Assembly (NCBI GenBank): GCA_016794365.1
Contig: JAEUKB010000029.1
Span: 1 to 64,000, forward strand
Direction of reading: 5' to 3'
DNA length: 64,000 bases
Source of the DNA: Myxococcales bacterium
GTDB lineage: Bacteria; Myxococcota_A; Polyangia; Palsa-1104; JAEUJZ01
Positions within the stretch are counted from its first letter, which is position 1. Every line of letters begins with the position of its first letter. Under the pieces are notes generated by a model. It was not told the DNA's origin, did no database searches, and worked only from the letters and a program-made list of their open reading frames with translations. Positions 25,790-36,016 of this stretch are shown here, piece after piece. The position numbers were made by a program, and so were the translations under genes.

Positions 25790-27578
25790 TGCTGGTCCGA
25801 TTGGGCACCGTCAGTCCGTACTGCTTGAGCTTGTACGAAAACGTCCGAATCGGCATCCCGAGCAGCTCTGCGGCGCGAACCTGCACGCCGTTACAGGCCG
25901 CCAGCGCTTCGCTCATTCGTCGCTGTTCTAGCTCGCGAAGCTCTGCTTCGAGGTTACGAATGACGGGTGCTCCACTCGGCGGTTCGATCGACGCTTTGGG
26001 GGAACTCGCGCGTGAGTTTCCGTCGGCAGACTGAAGCAGCCCGCTCACTTCTTCGCTCGTTACCACGCCATGAACACAGGTTGCGGCCAGATAGTCGCAG
26101 ATGTTGCGCAGCTCTCGAATGTTGCCGGGCCAGTTGTAAGCCAGCAGCAGCGACAGCGCACCATCGGACAGTGACGGAGTCTTCGTTCCCAAGCGGCTAC
26201 ACGCTCGCCGCAGAAACTGTCGCAGCAGAATCGGGATTTCCCGACGACGATCGCGCAGCGGAGGCAGCACCACACGCGCAGCAACCAAGCGAAAGAACAG
26301 ATCTTGGCGAAAGCGACCGTGGCGCACTTCTTCTTCGAGATCGCGATGCGTAGCCGTCACCAAGCGGACATCGATCGGCAGCTCGCGGGTTCCTCCGACG
26401 CGAACGATGCGCTGGGACTCGAGCGCGCGCAGCAGCTTGGCTTGAAGCTGGATTGGTAGCTCTCCCACTTCGTCGAGAAACAGCGTTCCTTGCGCCGCTT
26501 GTTCAAGCAGCCCGAGCTTTTGACTGACTGCGCCGGTAAACGCGCCTTTTTCGTGACCAAACAGCTCGCTTTCAGCCAAGGCTTCGGGCAGCGCCGCACA
26601 GTTGACCGCGACGAAGCGACCACTTCGCTTGGAAAAGACATGCAGCGCGGTGGCTGCGATCTCCTTTCCGGTGCCCGTTTCGCCGTGAATCAGCACCGGC
26701 AGCGTGCTCTTGGCGAGCCGCTCGATCAGCGCAAAAATTCGCTGCATCGCCGGGTCGGCAATCGTCACTTCGTGTTCCCCGATGAGCTGCGTACGCTGCG
26801 CTTTTTCGGCCAGCAAGCACGATCCCGCTGGGGCCATCGTCGCTGCTGCTTGGGCCGATAGCATCAAGTGTTCCGCGTCATTTCCGTCGGAAGGAAAGCT
26901 GGCCACACCACAACGAATCGACGCGCTCACTTGCTGCATTTTTTGGTACAGCGCGGTGACGAGATGTTGTCGCTCGTCGTCGGTCAGCTCGGGAAGCAGC
27001 ACAAAAAACAGCGCGTCCTGACGACTGACCACATCGATCAGCCGAACCTGCGTCGTCACTGCCAGCGTCAGCCGTGCGATGTCAGCATGCTCGTCGGCTT
27101 GCAGACACAGAAGCTGAAGCGGACGACCGTAGCGCTGCGATCGCTCTACTTCTTCGGCCAAGCGCTGACGAAACAGCGCGATCGGAGCCAGCTCGTGACC
27201 TGTCTGCTGAAGCTGCGGCGCGTGCAGAACCAGCGTCACCTCGCAGATCTGGATCACATCGCCGTGCTGAAGCCTGCGCGAACCGACGATGCGCTGTCCC
27301 AGCACGCGAGTGCCATTGTGCGAGCCCAAATCGAACAGCAGCAGCTCTGAGCCATCGATCCGGAGCCGTGCGTGATGTCGCGACGCAGTGCGATCGGACA
27401 GTCGCAGCGTGCAGTCTTCGGCTCGTCCGATGAGCAGCTCTCCTGAATCGGGAAGAGGCCAGCGCTGCGAGCTGTGTCCGTCGATCACCAGCAGATACGG
27501 AGCCGCCAAGCTGCGCTGCTGGGGACGCGGATCGTCGGGACTGATGGTTAACGTGGCGTCGCTGAAAGAATCGGACAT
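25785..27578 (-). CDS. Sigma54-dependent activator with FHA and degenerate GGDEF domains
   Basis: A 597-aa enhancer-binding protein. FHA domain at ~35-115: IGRAEDCTLRLSDRTASRHH and DLGSHNGTRVLG bind phosphothreonine partners. At ~135-255 is a GGDEF-like fold (EEVERSQRYGRPLQLLCLQ) whose signature is reduced to SRQDALFFVLLPEL, so it cannot be an active cyclase. The AAA+ domain has Walker A GETGTGKE, an intact GAFTGA loop at ~345-350, and LFLDEVGELP. The C-terminal Fis-type helix-turn-helix contains RAAELLGMPIRTFSYKLKQYG. It lies 45 bp downstream of the PP2C gene, suggesting control by reversible Thr phosphorylation. Confidence 0.93.
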   Translation of the reverse strand: MSDSFSDATLTISPDDPRPQQRSLAAPYLLVIDGHSSQRWPLPDSGELLIGRAEDCTLRLSDRTASRHHARLRIDGSELLLFDLGSHNGTRVLGQRIVGSRRLQHGDVIQICEVTLVLHAPQLQQTGHELAPIALFRQRLAEEVERSQRYGRPLQLLCLQADEHADIARLTLAVTTQVRLIDVVSRQDALFFVLLPELTDDERQHLVTALYQKMQQVSASIRCGVASFPSDGNDAEHLMLSAQAAATMAPAGSCLLAEKAQRTQLIGEHEVTIADPAMQRIFALIERLAKSTLPVLIHGETGTGKEIAATALHVFSKRSGRFVAVNCAALPEALAESELFGHEKGAFTGAVSQKLGLLEQAAQGTLFLDEVGELPIQLQAKLLRALESQRIVRVGGTRELPIDVRLVTATHRDLEEEVRHGRFRQDLFFRLVAARVVLPPLRDRRREIPILLRQFLRRACSRLGTKTPSLSDGALSLLLAYNWPGNIRELRNICDYLAATCVHGVVTSEEVSGLLQSADGNSRASSPKASIEPPSGAPVIRNLEAELRELEQRRMSEALAACNGVQVRAAELLGMPIRTFSYKLKQYGLTVPNRTSK

Positions 27579-27623
27579 AAGCGCAGAGAAGAGCGCGAGG
27601 ACAGAAGCAAGGCCAAAGGCCGC

Positions 27624-28415
27624 TTACTTCTTGGTGACGATGTCTTCGTCGTCTTTATAGGCTTTGAGGACGATGACCGTGATGTTATCGACGCCGCCGT
27701 TTTTGTTGGCTTGATCGACCAGATCGGTCACCGCTTTTTCCAGGTCTTCTCCGGCGGCCAGACAGATCTTCATGATCGTCTGATCGTCGATCATGCCGGT
27801 CAGACCGTCGCAGCACAGGAAGATCGTGTCACCTGGCAGCAGCGTATCGTGACGGATATCGACCTGGACCGACTCGCGCATGCCGAGCGCTCGCGTGATG
27901 ACGTTCTTGTGAGGGAAGTTTTTCTGCTCCTCCTCCGTCATGTCGGGCTTGGCTTCTTTGTAGTCTTCGAGAAGGCTGTGGTCGCGCGTCATCTGCTTGA
28001 TGACGCCGTCGCGAATGCGATAACCACGAGAGTCTCCGACGTGGCTAAAGTACGACTTATCACCGCTGATCATGCAAGTGACCATCGTCGTGCCCATGCC
28101 TTTGCTGGAAGGATCCTTGGTCGATTGCTCGTGGACCTTCCAGTTCGCCAGCTTGATGCTACAGACGAGCCGGTTTTCAACGTACGAAAGCTGCCGATCC
28201 ATCTTGTACGGCCAGGTTGCTTCTTCGTCGCGCGTGCGCTTGAAGAACTCCTTAACCGTTTCGGTCGCTAGCTTTGAGGCTACTTCGCCTTTGGCATGGC
28301 CGCCCATGCCGTCGGCCACGATGAAGAGCTTTTCCTCCTCGACCGTGTCGTAATAGTCCTCATTCTGCTGCCGCTTCATTCCAGGGTCGGTCTTGGCTGC
28401 GTAGCGAATCTTCAT
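27624..28415 (-). CDS. PP2C-family protein Ser/Thr phosphatase
   Basis: A 263-aa metal-dependent phosphatase that would reverse Ser/Thr kinase action. PP2C motifs in order: [32 protein letters not shown] with the metal-binding Asp/Gly, [34 protein letters not shown] and [10 protein letters not shown] start at MKIRYAAK because it begins the conserved domain exactly; a longer frame reaching 28625 would overlap cinA. It is transcribed before the FHA-sigma54 gene and is divergent from cinA. Confidence 0.92.
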   Translation of the reverse strand: MKIRYAAKTDPGMKRQQNEDYYDTVEEEKLFIVADGMGGHAKGEVASKLATETVKEFFKRTRDEEATWPYKMDRQLSYVENRLVCSIKLANWKVHEQSTKDPSSKGMGTTMVTCMISGDKSYFSHVGDSRGYRIRDGVIKQMTRDHSLLEDYKEAKPDMTEEEQKNFPHKNVITRALGMRESVQVDIRHDTLLPGDTIFLCCDGLTGMIDDQTIMKICLAAGEDLEKAVTDLVDQANKNGGVDNITVIVLKAYKDDEDIVTKK

Positions 28416-28619
28416 GGTAAAGGCGCCTGGGCTGTTGTGCATCTTCAGCGCAGAGTAGGACTTTATCAACAGTGACGAGAAAGTCAACCAGACCGAGTTG
28501 TCACTCGACAGCTTGGTCGCTTGTTTCAAGGTAGGGAAATCGCGCAGCTTGGCTCGCTCGATGGCATCTAATGTCTCGTCGGGAAAGTCAGCCAAGTCAA
28601 CCTGATAGACTGAGGGACC

Positions 28620-29954
28620 ATGCAAACGCAGCGATCGGACAAGGATCAGACTGGATCGGCACCGCTTACGGCCACGCTCCTGACCATTGGGGACGAGCTA
28701 AGCCGAGGCGAAATCATTGATAGCAATGCAGCTTTTTTGGGCAGTGAGCTGACGGCGCTCGGTGTGTATGTGCGCAAGCGCGTGGGCTGTAACGATCGGC
28801 TCGAAGACATTGTGGCGGCGCTCGATGAAGCTGCGCAGACTGGATCGCTGATTGTTGCGTCGGGAGGACTCGGACCCACCAGCGATGATCTGACGGTGGA
28901 TGCGGTGTCTGCGTGGCTGGGTGTGCAGCCAGTGCAAGAGCCGGTTCATGAAGAGCGTATGCGTCGTCGCTTCATCGAAAGAAACTTTGCGATCACGCCC
29001 AACAACCTGCGGCAAGTGCGCATTCCGAGCGGTGCCACCGTGTTGGCCAATCGAACGGGCGCGGCTCCGGGCTTTGCGGTGCAAAAGGGCGAAGTGCGCG
29101 CGTTCTTTCTGCCGGGCGTGCCAAAAGAGATGAAGCCGATGTTTGTCGAGCAAGCGATTCCGCTGGTGAGACAGCTGCTGCCTCCGACGGTGACGGTGCG
29201 GCGGATTTATCGAACGCTGGGGCTTGGTGAGTCGCATGTCGATCATCGCTTGGCGGACCTGCTCGATGTGACGGAAGCGCGGCGGCATGCGCAGCAAGTG
29301 GCGGTGACGATTCACTATCGGCTCGCGTTTCCCGAGGTGCTGGTGACGCTCTTGGCGCGTGGTGAGCAAGCCGATCAGGTCGAAGCAGCGCTGGCGGTGC
29401 TGGATGAGGAAGTGCGACGACGGCTCGGGCATGCGCTCTACGGAACGGGCGAAGACGAGCTGGCAGCGGTGGTGGAACGAGCGCTCTTGGAGCGCGGACA
29501 GACGCTGGCGACGGCAGAGTCTTGCACAGGTGGGATGATTGGTCAGACGCTCACGGCGGTGCCGGGATCGTCGGCGTATTACTTGGGCGGCATCGTGGCG
29601 TACGACAACTCGGTGAAGCGCGGGGTGCTGGGGGTTTCCGAATCAACGCTGACGGAACATGGTGCGGTCAGTGAAGCGTGCGTGCGACAGATGGCGGAAT
29701 CGGTTCGCAAGCTGCTCGGAACGACGTACGGCGTCGCGGTGTCCGGCATTGCGGGACCAGGCGGAGGCACCCAAGACAAGCCGGTGGGAACGGTGTGGCT
29801 GGCTGCTTCATCGCCGGAACGGACGCTGTGTCGCCTGATTCAGTGGCCCGGTGATCGCGAGCAAGTGCGTAAGATTGCGACGGCAGCAGCGCTGAACTTG
29901 GTCCACAAGCTGATGTTTCCAGAGCGACTGTCCGATGCTGCGCTGCGGCTGTAG
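28620..29954 (+). CDS. cinA: CinA-family protein (NMN deamidase / MoCF-like)
   Basis: A 444-aa protein with both CinA halves. The N-terminal MoCF domain starts [19 protein letters not shown] and contains [19 protein letters not shown]. The C-terminal domain, nicotinamide-nucleotide amidase type, contains [21 protein letters not shown] and [20 protein letters not shown] with the catalytic Ser/Lys region. Family members recycle NMN to nicotinate mononucleotide, with a pyrophosphatase activity reported for the N-terminal part. Divergent from the PP2C gene. Confidence 0.94.
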   Translation: MQTQRSDKDQTGSAPLTATLLTIGDELSRGEIIDSNAAFLGSELTALGVYVRKRVGCNDRLEDIVAALDEAAQTGSLIVASGGLGPTSDDLTVDAVSAWLGVQPVQEPVHEERMRRRFIERNFAITPNNLRQVRIPSGATVLANRTGAAPGFAVQKGEVRAFFLPGVPKEMKPMFVEQAIPLVRQLLPPTVTVRRIYRTLGLGESHVDHRLADLLDVTEARRHAQQVAVTIHYRLAFPEVLVTLLARGEQADQVEAALAVLDEEVRRRLGHALYGTGEDELAAVVERALLERGQTLATAESCTGGMIGQTLTAVPGSSAYYLGGIVAYDNSVKRGVLGVSESTLTEHGAVSEACVRQMAESVRKLLGTTYGVAVSGIAGPGGGTQDKPVGTVWLAASSPERTLCRLIQWPGDREQVRKIATAAALNLVHKLMFPERLSDAALRL

Positions 29955-29978
29955 CTAAACGTACCGACGGAAACGCGC

Positions 29979-32240
29979 CTAACCTTGCGTCGGCGGTGGC
30001 TTGGGCGGTTCGGCATTTTGCGCGTCATTGTCGCTGGCCGCGTGTGGCGCACGAACCAAGCGAATGGACAGCCCGAGCAGCACCAGCACACACAGCAGCA
30101 GCACGCCGAGCAGCACCCAGTTCATCTTTCCTTCGTGGAAGTAATTCCCCGGTGGACGATATCCAGGATTGGCAGCCAGATCGCCAAGCTGTGCCAGCTT
30201 CGATGGATACTCGACGAGCACTTGGCTCAAGCTAACGAGATCGTACGACGGACTGCTCAGCGACGGATTTCCGAGCAGCAGCCGATAGCTATTTTGCGCG
30301 TCGCCTTTGTAGATCACGCGTGGCACCGCGATGACGCCCAGCACCTGCGGAATGTCGAGCGGCGGGTTGTCTCCGTTATCGACCTCGAGGATTAGCTCTT
30401 TGACGGGATGTCCGGGCAGCGGCAAGCGATGCAGTCCCGCGTCTTCTTCCGACAGTCGCAAGATCGTCCCGTTACAGAGCAGCGAGGCATGCGGCGTGAC
30501 TTCGCTTTTGGCTTCGCGAATCCGTACGCTGCGACGATAAAACGAGCTGGTCACAGTCAGCTCGAGCGCTTCCATCGGCACCGTCACACTCTGCCCATTG
30601 TGGACCAGCGACAAGCGATAGCGGCTGATCTTGTCCGTCGCTGTAGACGGTTCGGCGAGCACTTGTAGCTCGCTGCGTGTCTCGATGTCGTTGGGAACCA
30701 GCACATACGGCACTTGCTGATTTGCTTCATCGACGACGCGCAGATCGCCCAGATCGGATCGCAGAAACGCCAGATCGATCGGCGATAGCAGCAGCGAGTA
30801 CAGCTCGACACCATCGCGCATCAGCACTGGACGCTGCATGCGAAAGCCAGTGGTTTCCAGCGGACTTCCCGTCGTCGGGACAGCAGGCAGTGGCTGAGGC
30901 TTTTGAAAGCGCGGATTCCCTTGTCTTGGTCCCAGCGTCGCGGGCAGCAGCGTACTCAGCTTCGACAGTGAGCCAGTTAGCTTCGCCAGATCGTAGTCGC
31001 GCACGCGAGCGGTTTCGCTGCCGTAATACAGCGTGTACTGCGACTCTTCATCGACGGACGAAGCACTTCCGACGGGCCGGACCGGGAAAATCAGCCGCGA
31101 TCCGTAGCCAGACACCGAAAGCTGAAGCTCGCTAAGTGGTGGACTGTCTCCGTTACTGATTTCGAGCAGAATCATTCCGCGACCCGGCGCATCTTCGAGG
31201 CTGAGCGTCAGGTTTTCGCCCGTCACTGGCTCGTCGTCGATTGGATCGGACTTGTCTCCTTTGTCCGGCTTTTTCGTGGGCGCTTGAAGCGGTCCGTCGG
31301 CGATGCGAAACAGCGTTCCTTCGGCCAGCACCTTCAGCTTGGCGTGGTTGTGCGTGCTGCTCAGACCATCTGCTTCGAGCAGCCTGACCGTGCGCACAAA
31401 CCCAAGCTCGCGCGCCGAGAGCTGAAGCCGCAAAAACGCCAGATCTGGCGGAACATCCAGCCGATACAGCGACAGGTTTCCATCGTCTTTGCCGTGCTTG
31501 GGCGTCGGCATGGGCAGAAGCGGCGCGCTGAGCGTCCACTGCGAGCCAGGACGAACCGACGAAGACAGCGCCGTCACTCCTTGCAGCGACAGCGGACGGA
31601 AATAGCGAAAGCGCGTGCTGATCTGGAAGCGAAGAAAGCGAGCGCGCTCAGACTTTGGCAGCTGCACCGTCGTGTAGTGCAGTCGTCCGCCCGGAGCGTT
31701 TTGCCACGGCAGATCGAAGATTCCGACATCGCGCGCAATCACACGGAAAGGGCCACTTTGTTCGTCGCTGGCTTCGACGGTGACTCGGCGACGGAACTGA
31801 TGCTGAGGAATCGACAGCTCTAGGCTTTCAAAGCGACGGATGCTGCCCAGATCGACGATCCAGACGGTCTGATCCGGTTCGTGTCGCGTATCGATGAGCG
31901 TTCCAGAATAGCGACGATCCTTGGCTTCGGGCGCGTCGCTGGTGACGACGTAAGGAACCTCGCGTCCGTCGGAACGAATCAAGCGATAGCTGCCGGTTGG
32001 AACGGTGCTGGTTAGCTCCGGTGGAAGCGCGACGACGGCAAAGCCGTCGGCCGGATTTCCTTTGACGGTGATGCGACGAAGGCTGGGATAGCTAGACTGG
32101 GCGGAATCCAGCGGGGCTGCGGACAGGCTCGAAAGAGCGATCCAAAAACCCAGCGTCGCAGCCAAAGCGGCCCAGCGTCGAGCAGATCGTGCGAACAAAC
32201 AGGCAGACAGCACGGAAGACAGCGATTTCAGAGCGCTCAT
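29979..32240 (-). CDS. DUF3999-like exported membrane-anchored protein
   Basis: A 753-aa protein with a signal peptide (LAATLGFWIALSSLSAAPL) and a single C-terminal membrane helix (WVLLGVLLLCVLVLLGLSI) before a short Pro-rich tail. The long extracytoplasmic part is beta-rich with repeated discoidin-like modules, e.g. DQTVWIVDLGSIRRFESLEL and ILLEISNGDSPPLSELQLSV, the latter echoed later as LILEVDNGDNPPLDIPQVL. This matches the layout of DUF3999 proteins, which are known to be encoded beside DUF2339 proteins. Its start overlaps the DUF2339 stop by 4 bp (ATGA). Function unknown; probably a partner of the DUF2339 membrane protein. Confidence 0.82.
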   Translation of the reverse strand: MSALKSLSSVLSACLFARSARRWAALAATLGFWIALSSLSAAPLDSAQSSYPSLRRITVKGNPADGFAVVALPPELTSTVPTGSYRLIRSDGREVPYVVTSDAPEAKDRRYSGTLIDTRHEPDQTVWIVDLGSIRRFESLELSIPQHQFRRRVTVEASDEQSGPFRVIARDVGIFDLPWQNAPGGRLHYTTVQLPKSERARFLRFQISTRFRYFRPLSLQGVTALSSSVRPGSQWTLSAPLLPMPTPKHGKDDGNLSLYRLDVPPDLAFLRLQLSARELGFVRTVRLLEADGLSSTHNHAKLKVLAEGTLFRIADGPLQAPTKKPDKGDKSDPIDDEPVTGENLTLSLEDAPGRGMILLEISNGDSPPLSELQLSVSGYGSRLIFPVRPVGSASSVDEESQYTLYYGSETARVRDYDLAKLTGSLSKLSTLLPATLGPRQGNPRFQKPQPLPAVPTTGSPLETTGFRMQRPVLMRDGVELYSLLLSPIDLAFLRSDLGDLRVVDEANQQVPYVLVPNDIETRSELQVLAEPSTATDKISRYRLSLVHNGQSVTVPMEALELTVTSSFYRRSVRIREAKSEVTPHASLLCNGTILRLSEEDAGLHRLPLPGHPVKELILEVDNGDNPPLDIPQVLGVIAVPRVIYKGDAQNSYRLLLGNPSLSSPSYDLVSLSQVLVEYPSKLAQLGDLAANPGYRPPGNYFHEGKMNWVLLGVLLLCVLVLLGLSIRLVRAPHAASDNDAQNAEPPKPPPTQG

Positions 32241-35200
32241 TGTGGCTTTTCCGAAGACGGAGCGGAGTGTTTGGTGTCTTTGGCATTCCGAAACGCGAGT
32301 CGCTGATACAGAAGCGACACGACGAACAGCGACACCGCGAGTCCCAAAAACGACAGCGCGCGATAGATTCCGCCCACTTTTGAGAGGTCATACAAAAAGA
32401 CCTTTCCGACGGTGATCAGCATCAGTCCGAGCGAAAAGAAGCGCTGGCCGCGACCGCTCTGGCGCATACCCAGCACGAGCAGCGTCAGCGCGTACAGCAC
32501 CCACGACAGCGAGCGCGTCAGATCGCGCGCATAGCTGCGCTCTTGCCAAAGCTCTGTGTATCGTCCGACGGAAAATGCATCGGCGATCTCGATGTTGATC
32601 AGCACAAAGACCAGCAACAGTCCGGTGTAGTAGACGACGCCCGCGAGCGGGATCTTGCCAAGAGGCGTCAGCTCCTCGAAGCGGCGACGATGCTTGGCTT
32701 CCACTTTGGCCAGCCCAGCCGCGCCGACCAAGAACGCAACGCACGGAACGCCGTAGCTGTAGAGCAGCCAGTTGAACACCGGCAGCCCACGCTCGTGATA
32801 GGTCAAAAACGACTGATCGGGAATCAGCCGAATCAGCACTCCGACGTAGAGCAGCAGTCCAAAGTACTTCAGACCGGGATGCGGCAGCCGTCGATACAGC
32901 CACCACACCGCAGCCGCTTCGAGTGACCACGCGACGCCGATCCACTGCTTTTGAAGCTGAAGCGGAATGGCCAGCGCAAGAAAGCCCAGTCCGACCGCCG
33001 CAAACAGCGCGCGATGGGCAAGGTGACGCTCGGCCAGCTCGTCAGCGGACAGCGCTTTGGTAACAGCCGGTCTGGGCAGCGCTTGGATCAGCGCGAGCGC
33101 GGCCACCGACAGCGTCGCCATCACCACCGGCAGCACTCCCACCATCGACGCGCCAAAGCCCGACAGCCAGGCTTTGTAGATCGGCCAAAAGAACGCTGGA
33201 CCCGACAGACCGGATGCAAAAAACAGGCTGCGGCGCTGTCGCAGGTGCGGTACGGCCCACAACAGCAGCAGCGGCGTGAGCAAAAACCACAGATAGAACG
33301 CTCCGTAGAGCGGCATCACCGTCGCAAAGTCGATGTCCTGAAAGTGATCAAGGTGCCAGATGCTGAGCGTCCAGGCCGACAGCGCTTGTGCGAGCAGCAG
33401 CAAGCTCGTCACCGTCTGACGCATCACCGTCGTTACGACCAGCAGGTTGTAGCCAAGCAGCACGCCGAGCGCGAGTCCAGGCCGCTGGCTCAGCGCCGAG
33501 TCTTGCATCGCCAGCACCACGCCGATCATGCACACCATCGTCGCGATGCCAGCCGCCAGCTCACTGTCCCAGCGACGCTGCTTGATCGTCAAAAGGCCAA
33601 GCTGTTCCACCTGCTCAAGCTGCGCCGGACCCGACTGCGAGCGAATCGCCGCGCGAACCTGCATCGCCACCGCGAACAGCATCGGAATCGCCAGATCGCG
33701 CAGCACCCGCGCCGCCGGTCGTACTTGCAACAGGGCTCCGTCGGGACCGAGCGCACCGAGCAGCCACGCCCACAGCGTCACCGTCACCACCAAGGTCAGT
33801 ACCGGCTGCACAAACGGCAGCGCGGAAGGCCGCGAGCGCTCTCCAATCAGCACAAACAGCGCCACGAGCAGCAGCACCAGCCCCCACGGAGGATCGGCCA
33901 GTCCGCTATGAATGATCACCGCCGCAAAGCCGATGAGTCCAATCAGCACGATCGTCGCAGCCAGCTCTTCGATGACTCGCTGGGTCGTCGATTTGTCCGT
34001 CACATCGGTGCGCTGAATCAGCGATCCCACGCGCGGCAGCAGGCTGCCAAATCCCACCACTCCCAGCACAAGCAGCGTCGATGGCCACAGCAGCGCCACA
34101 GTGAGCTGTTCGCTCGACCAGAGGATCATGCTCAGGCAAAGCAGCGTCGCCGCCCCGAGCAGCCGCAGCGAGCGTCCGTAGCGCAAGCCAGTCAGCGACG
34201 ACCACACAAATGCGGACACCGTCCAGCCGTAGAGCAGCAAGTGACGCTGGTCGTAGTTTGCAGACGACAGCACACCCAGCGCTGCCAGCATCGGCCACAG
34301 CGAAGCCGTCGCCGCCGAGCGATGCGCATGATCGGTTGCTTCGTCATCACGTCGTCGCAGTCGAAACAGCAGCGGCAGCAGCCCAAACAGCAGCGCAAAT
34401 CCCAGCGACACGCCCACCAGGATCGGGATCTGGCTGGGCACAACGTGCTGAGTCGCCCACGCAAGCTGCGTCAGACAGGTTCCAAACAGCGCGGGCCACA
34501 GCAGCGGAGCCCAGCGCTCAACGGCCAGCAAAAACAGTCCCAGATCGACGCACAGCACCAGCGCAAACAAGAGCGGCCAGCGCTCCGCGTACCTTGGCTC
34601 CGCCGCGAGCACCACCGCGAAGACAAACGGCCACAGCGCCGCAAACGTCGCGTTCCACAGCAGCGCTCTGTGACGCTCGGGATCGAAGCGCCTCGCGACA
34701 AACGGCAGCAAAATGTACAGCAGCGCAAACAGCAGCGACGAAAGCACCAGGAACGGCAGCTTTTGCGGCGACAGGTGCGTGATTGCCCATCCCGTCTGAA
34801 TCAGCAGTGTTCCCGACAGGCTCAGCGACAGCAGACGATGCCAGCTTCGCTGAACCGCCACCCACAAAAACCCGAGGTTGAGCAGCAGCAGATAGCCGAA
34901 CAGCCCGATCGGACGATCATGGCCGGTGGAAAGCGCCAGCGGCGTTGCAAAGCCTCCGAGCAGTCCGAGCACCGCGATGTAAATCGATCCGTAGCGCAAA
35001 GACAGCAGCGCTGCCGTCACCGTGGTCAGCAGCATCAGCGCAAACGTCGCTGGCAGCGGAAGCAGTCCGTACAGATCGTGCGCCGCAAAGAACGCGGAAT
35101 AGAGGATCGCGATGCCCGCGCCGCAGGCTGCATTGGCCGTCACGGTGTAGCGCGGACGCAGAAAGAACTCCGATCCGGTCAGGGCCGTCAGCGCCAGCAA

Positions 35201-35983
35201 GACGAGCAAAATGATCCGCAGCGTCGGGCTGATCAGGTCGTTTTCAATTGAGTACTTGGCAAACAGGGCTCCCGCGACAGCCAGTGCAATGCCGCCAAGC
35301 CAGGCTGCGCCACGGACACCCAGGAGCTGTTCCCAGTCAAAGCTCGGTGCGCTGGCAGCTGCAGGTGCGACAGCGTCAGGACCAGGATCGCGCGCTGCCG
35401 CAGACAGCGGTGGCGACGGCGAAAAGGACGGCTGCGGCGGTGGCGGAACGGGTGTCGTCGCTTCAGACAGCAGGCCGGGCGACGGCTTGGCTTCTGCGTG
35501 TACAGCTTCTGCGTGTACAGCTTCTGCGTGTACAGCTTCTGCGTGGGCCAAGGTCGCTGGATCGGCGTGGAGCGCTGGCTCGCTTGGCGCTGTGGGATTT
35601 GGATCGGCTGATGCTGTCGATTCAGCAGCCAGACGAACAGCCTCCATGTCTTGAACCTGACTGATCGCTGGCGTCGCTGCGCTCAGCTTTGGAACCACCG
35701 GCGGCGCGGCTGGCTCGATGCTCTTGGGCGGACTGGGCTCGGCGTTGATCGCTTCTTGCAGCATGCCAAGTCGCTGCTGAAGCTGACTGTGGGCGCGCAG
35801 AAGCTCCAGCACTTGCCCGCGTAGCCGCTCGGCATCGGCGCGCGCTTGGGTGACAAGCTGCCTGTTTAGCTCTTCGCCGCTCTTGAGTCGCCGACTCAGC
35901 TCGGAGAGCTCCTGCTCTTGCTGGACCGATCGCGTGATCAGCCAAATCAAGACGCCAATCGTCGGGACAAGGAGCCATTCCAT
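32237..35983 (-). CDS. DUF2339 polytopic membrane protein
   Basis: A 1,248-aa protein with a single N-terminal helix (WLLVPTIGVLIWLITRSV) and a coiled coil (QQEQELSELSRRLKSGEELN). A low-complexity Pro/Ala linker of ~150 residues contains four AEAVH-type repeats. About 25-28 membrane segments then begin at WEQLLGVRGAAWLGGIALAV, the characteristic DUF2339 opening (LG-x-W-x-G-x-x-x). No catalytic motif is visible and the function of the family is unknown. It is translationally coupled to the DUF3999 gene and lies 33 bp downstream of rpiA on the same strand. Confidence 0.88.
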   Translation of the reverse strand: MEWLLVPTIGVLIWLITRSVQQEQELSELSRRLKSGEELNRQLVTQARADAERLRGQVLELLRAHSQLQQRLGMLQEAINAEPSPPKSIEPAAPPVVPKLSAATPAISQVQDMEAVRLAAESTASADPNPTAPSEPALHADPATLAHAEAVHAEAVHAEAVHAEAKPSPGLLSEATTPVPPPPQPSFSPSPPLSAAARDPGPDAVAPAAASAPSFDWEQLLGVRGAAWLGGIALAVAGALFAKYSIENDLISPTLRIILLVLLALTALTGSEFFLRPRYTVTANAACGAGIAILYSAFFAAHDLYGLLPLPATFALMLLTTVTAALLSLRYGSIYIAVLGLLGGFATPLALSTGHDRPIGLFGYLLLLNLGFLWVAVQRSWHRLLSLSLSGTLLIQTGWAITHLSPQKLPFLVLSSLLFALLYILLPFVARRFDPERHRALLWNATFAALWPFVFAVVLAAEPRYAERWPLLFALVLCVDLGLFLLAVERWAPLLWPALFGTCLTQLAWATQHVVPSQIPILVGVSLGFALLFGLLPLLFRLRRRDDEATDHAHRSAATASLWPMLAALGVLSSANYDQRHLLLYGWTVSAFVWSSLTGLRYGRSLRLLGAATLLCLSMILWSSEQLTVALLWPSTLLVLGVVGFGSLLPRVGSLIQRTDVTDKSTTQRVIEELAATIVLIGLIGFAAVIIHSGLADPPWGLVLLLVALFVLIGERSRPSALPFVQPVLTLVVTVTLWAWLLGALGPDGALLQVRPAARVLRDLAIPMLFAVAMQVRAAIRSQSGPAQLEQVEQLGLLTIKQRRWDSELAAGIATMVCMIGVVLAMQDSALSQRPGLALGVLLGYNLLVVTTVMRQTVTSLLLLAQALSAWTLSIWHLDHFQDIDFATVMPLYGAFYLWFLLTPLLLLWAVPHLRQRRSLFFASGLSGPAFFWPIYKAWLSGFGASMVGVLPVVMATLSVAALALIQALPRPAVTKALSADELAERHLAHRALFAAVGLGFLALAIPLQLQKQWIGVAWSLEAAAVWWLYRRLPHPGLKYFGLLLYVGVLIRLIPDQSFLTYHERGLPVFNWLLYSYGVPCVAFLVGAAGLAKVEAKHRRRFEELTPLGKIPLAGVVYYTGLLLVFVLINIEIADAFSVGRYTELWQERSYARDLTRSLSWVLYALTLLVLGMRQSGRGQRFFSLGLMLITVGKVFLYDLSKVGGIYRALSFLGLAVSLFVVSLLYQRLAFRNAKDTKHSAPSSEKPQ
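35491..35550 (-). repeat. 15-bp in-frame minisatellite in the DUF2339 gene
   Basis: Four units of CTTCTGCGTGTACAG (plus strand), the last diverged, encode repeated Ala-Glu-Ala-Val-His in the linker. Because 15 is a multiple of 3, copy-number change would lengthen or shorten the linker without a frameshift. Confidence 0.9.
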
Positions 35984-36016
35984 GGTAAAGGTCCGGCTAC
36001 TTTACCACACGCGCGG

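Noticed and set aside
32951..35251. 766-aa plus-strand frame opposite DUF2339
   Set aside because: Arg/Gln-rich composition typical of antisense to a hydrophobic gene; no RBS or domain.
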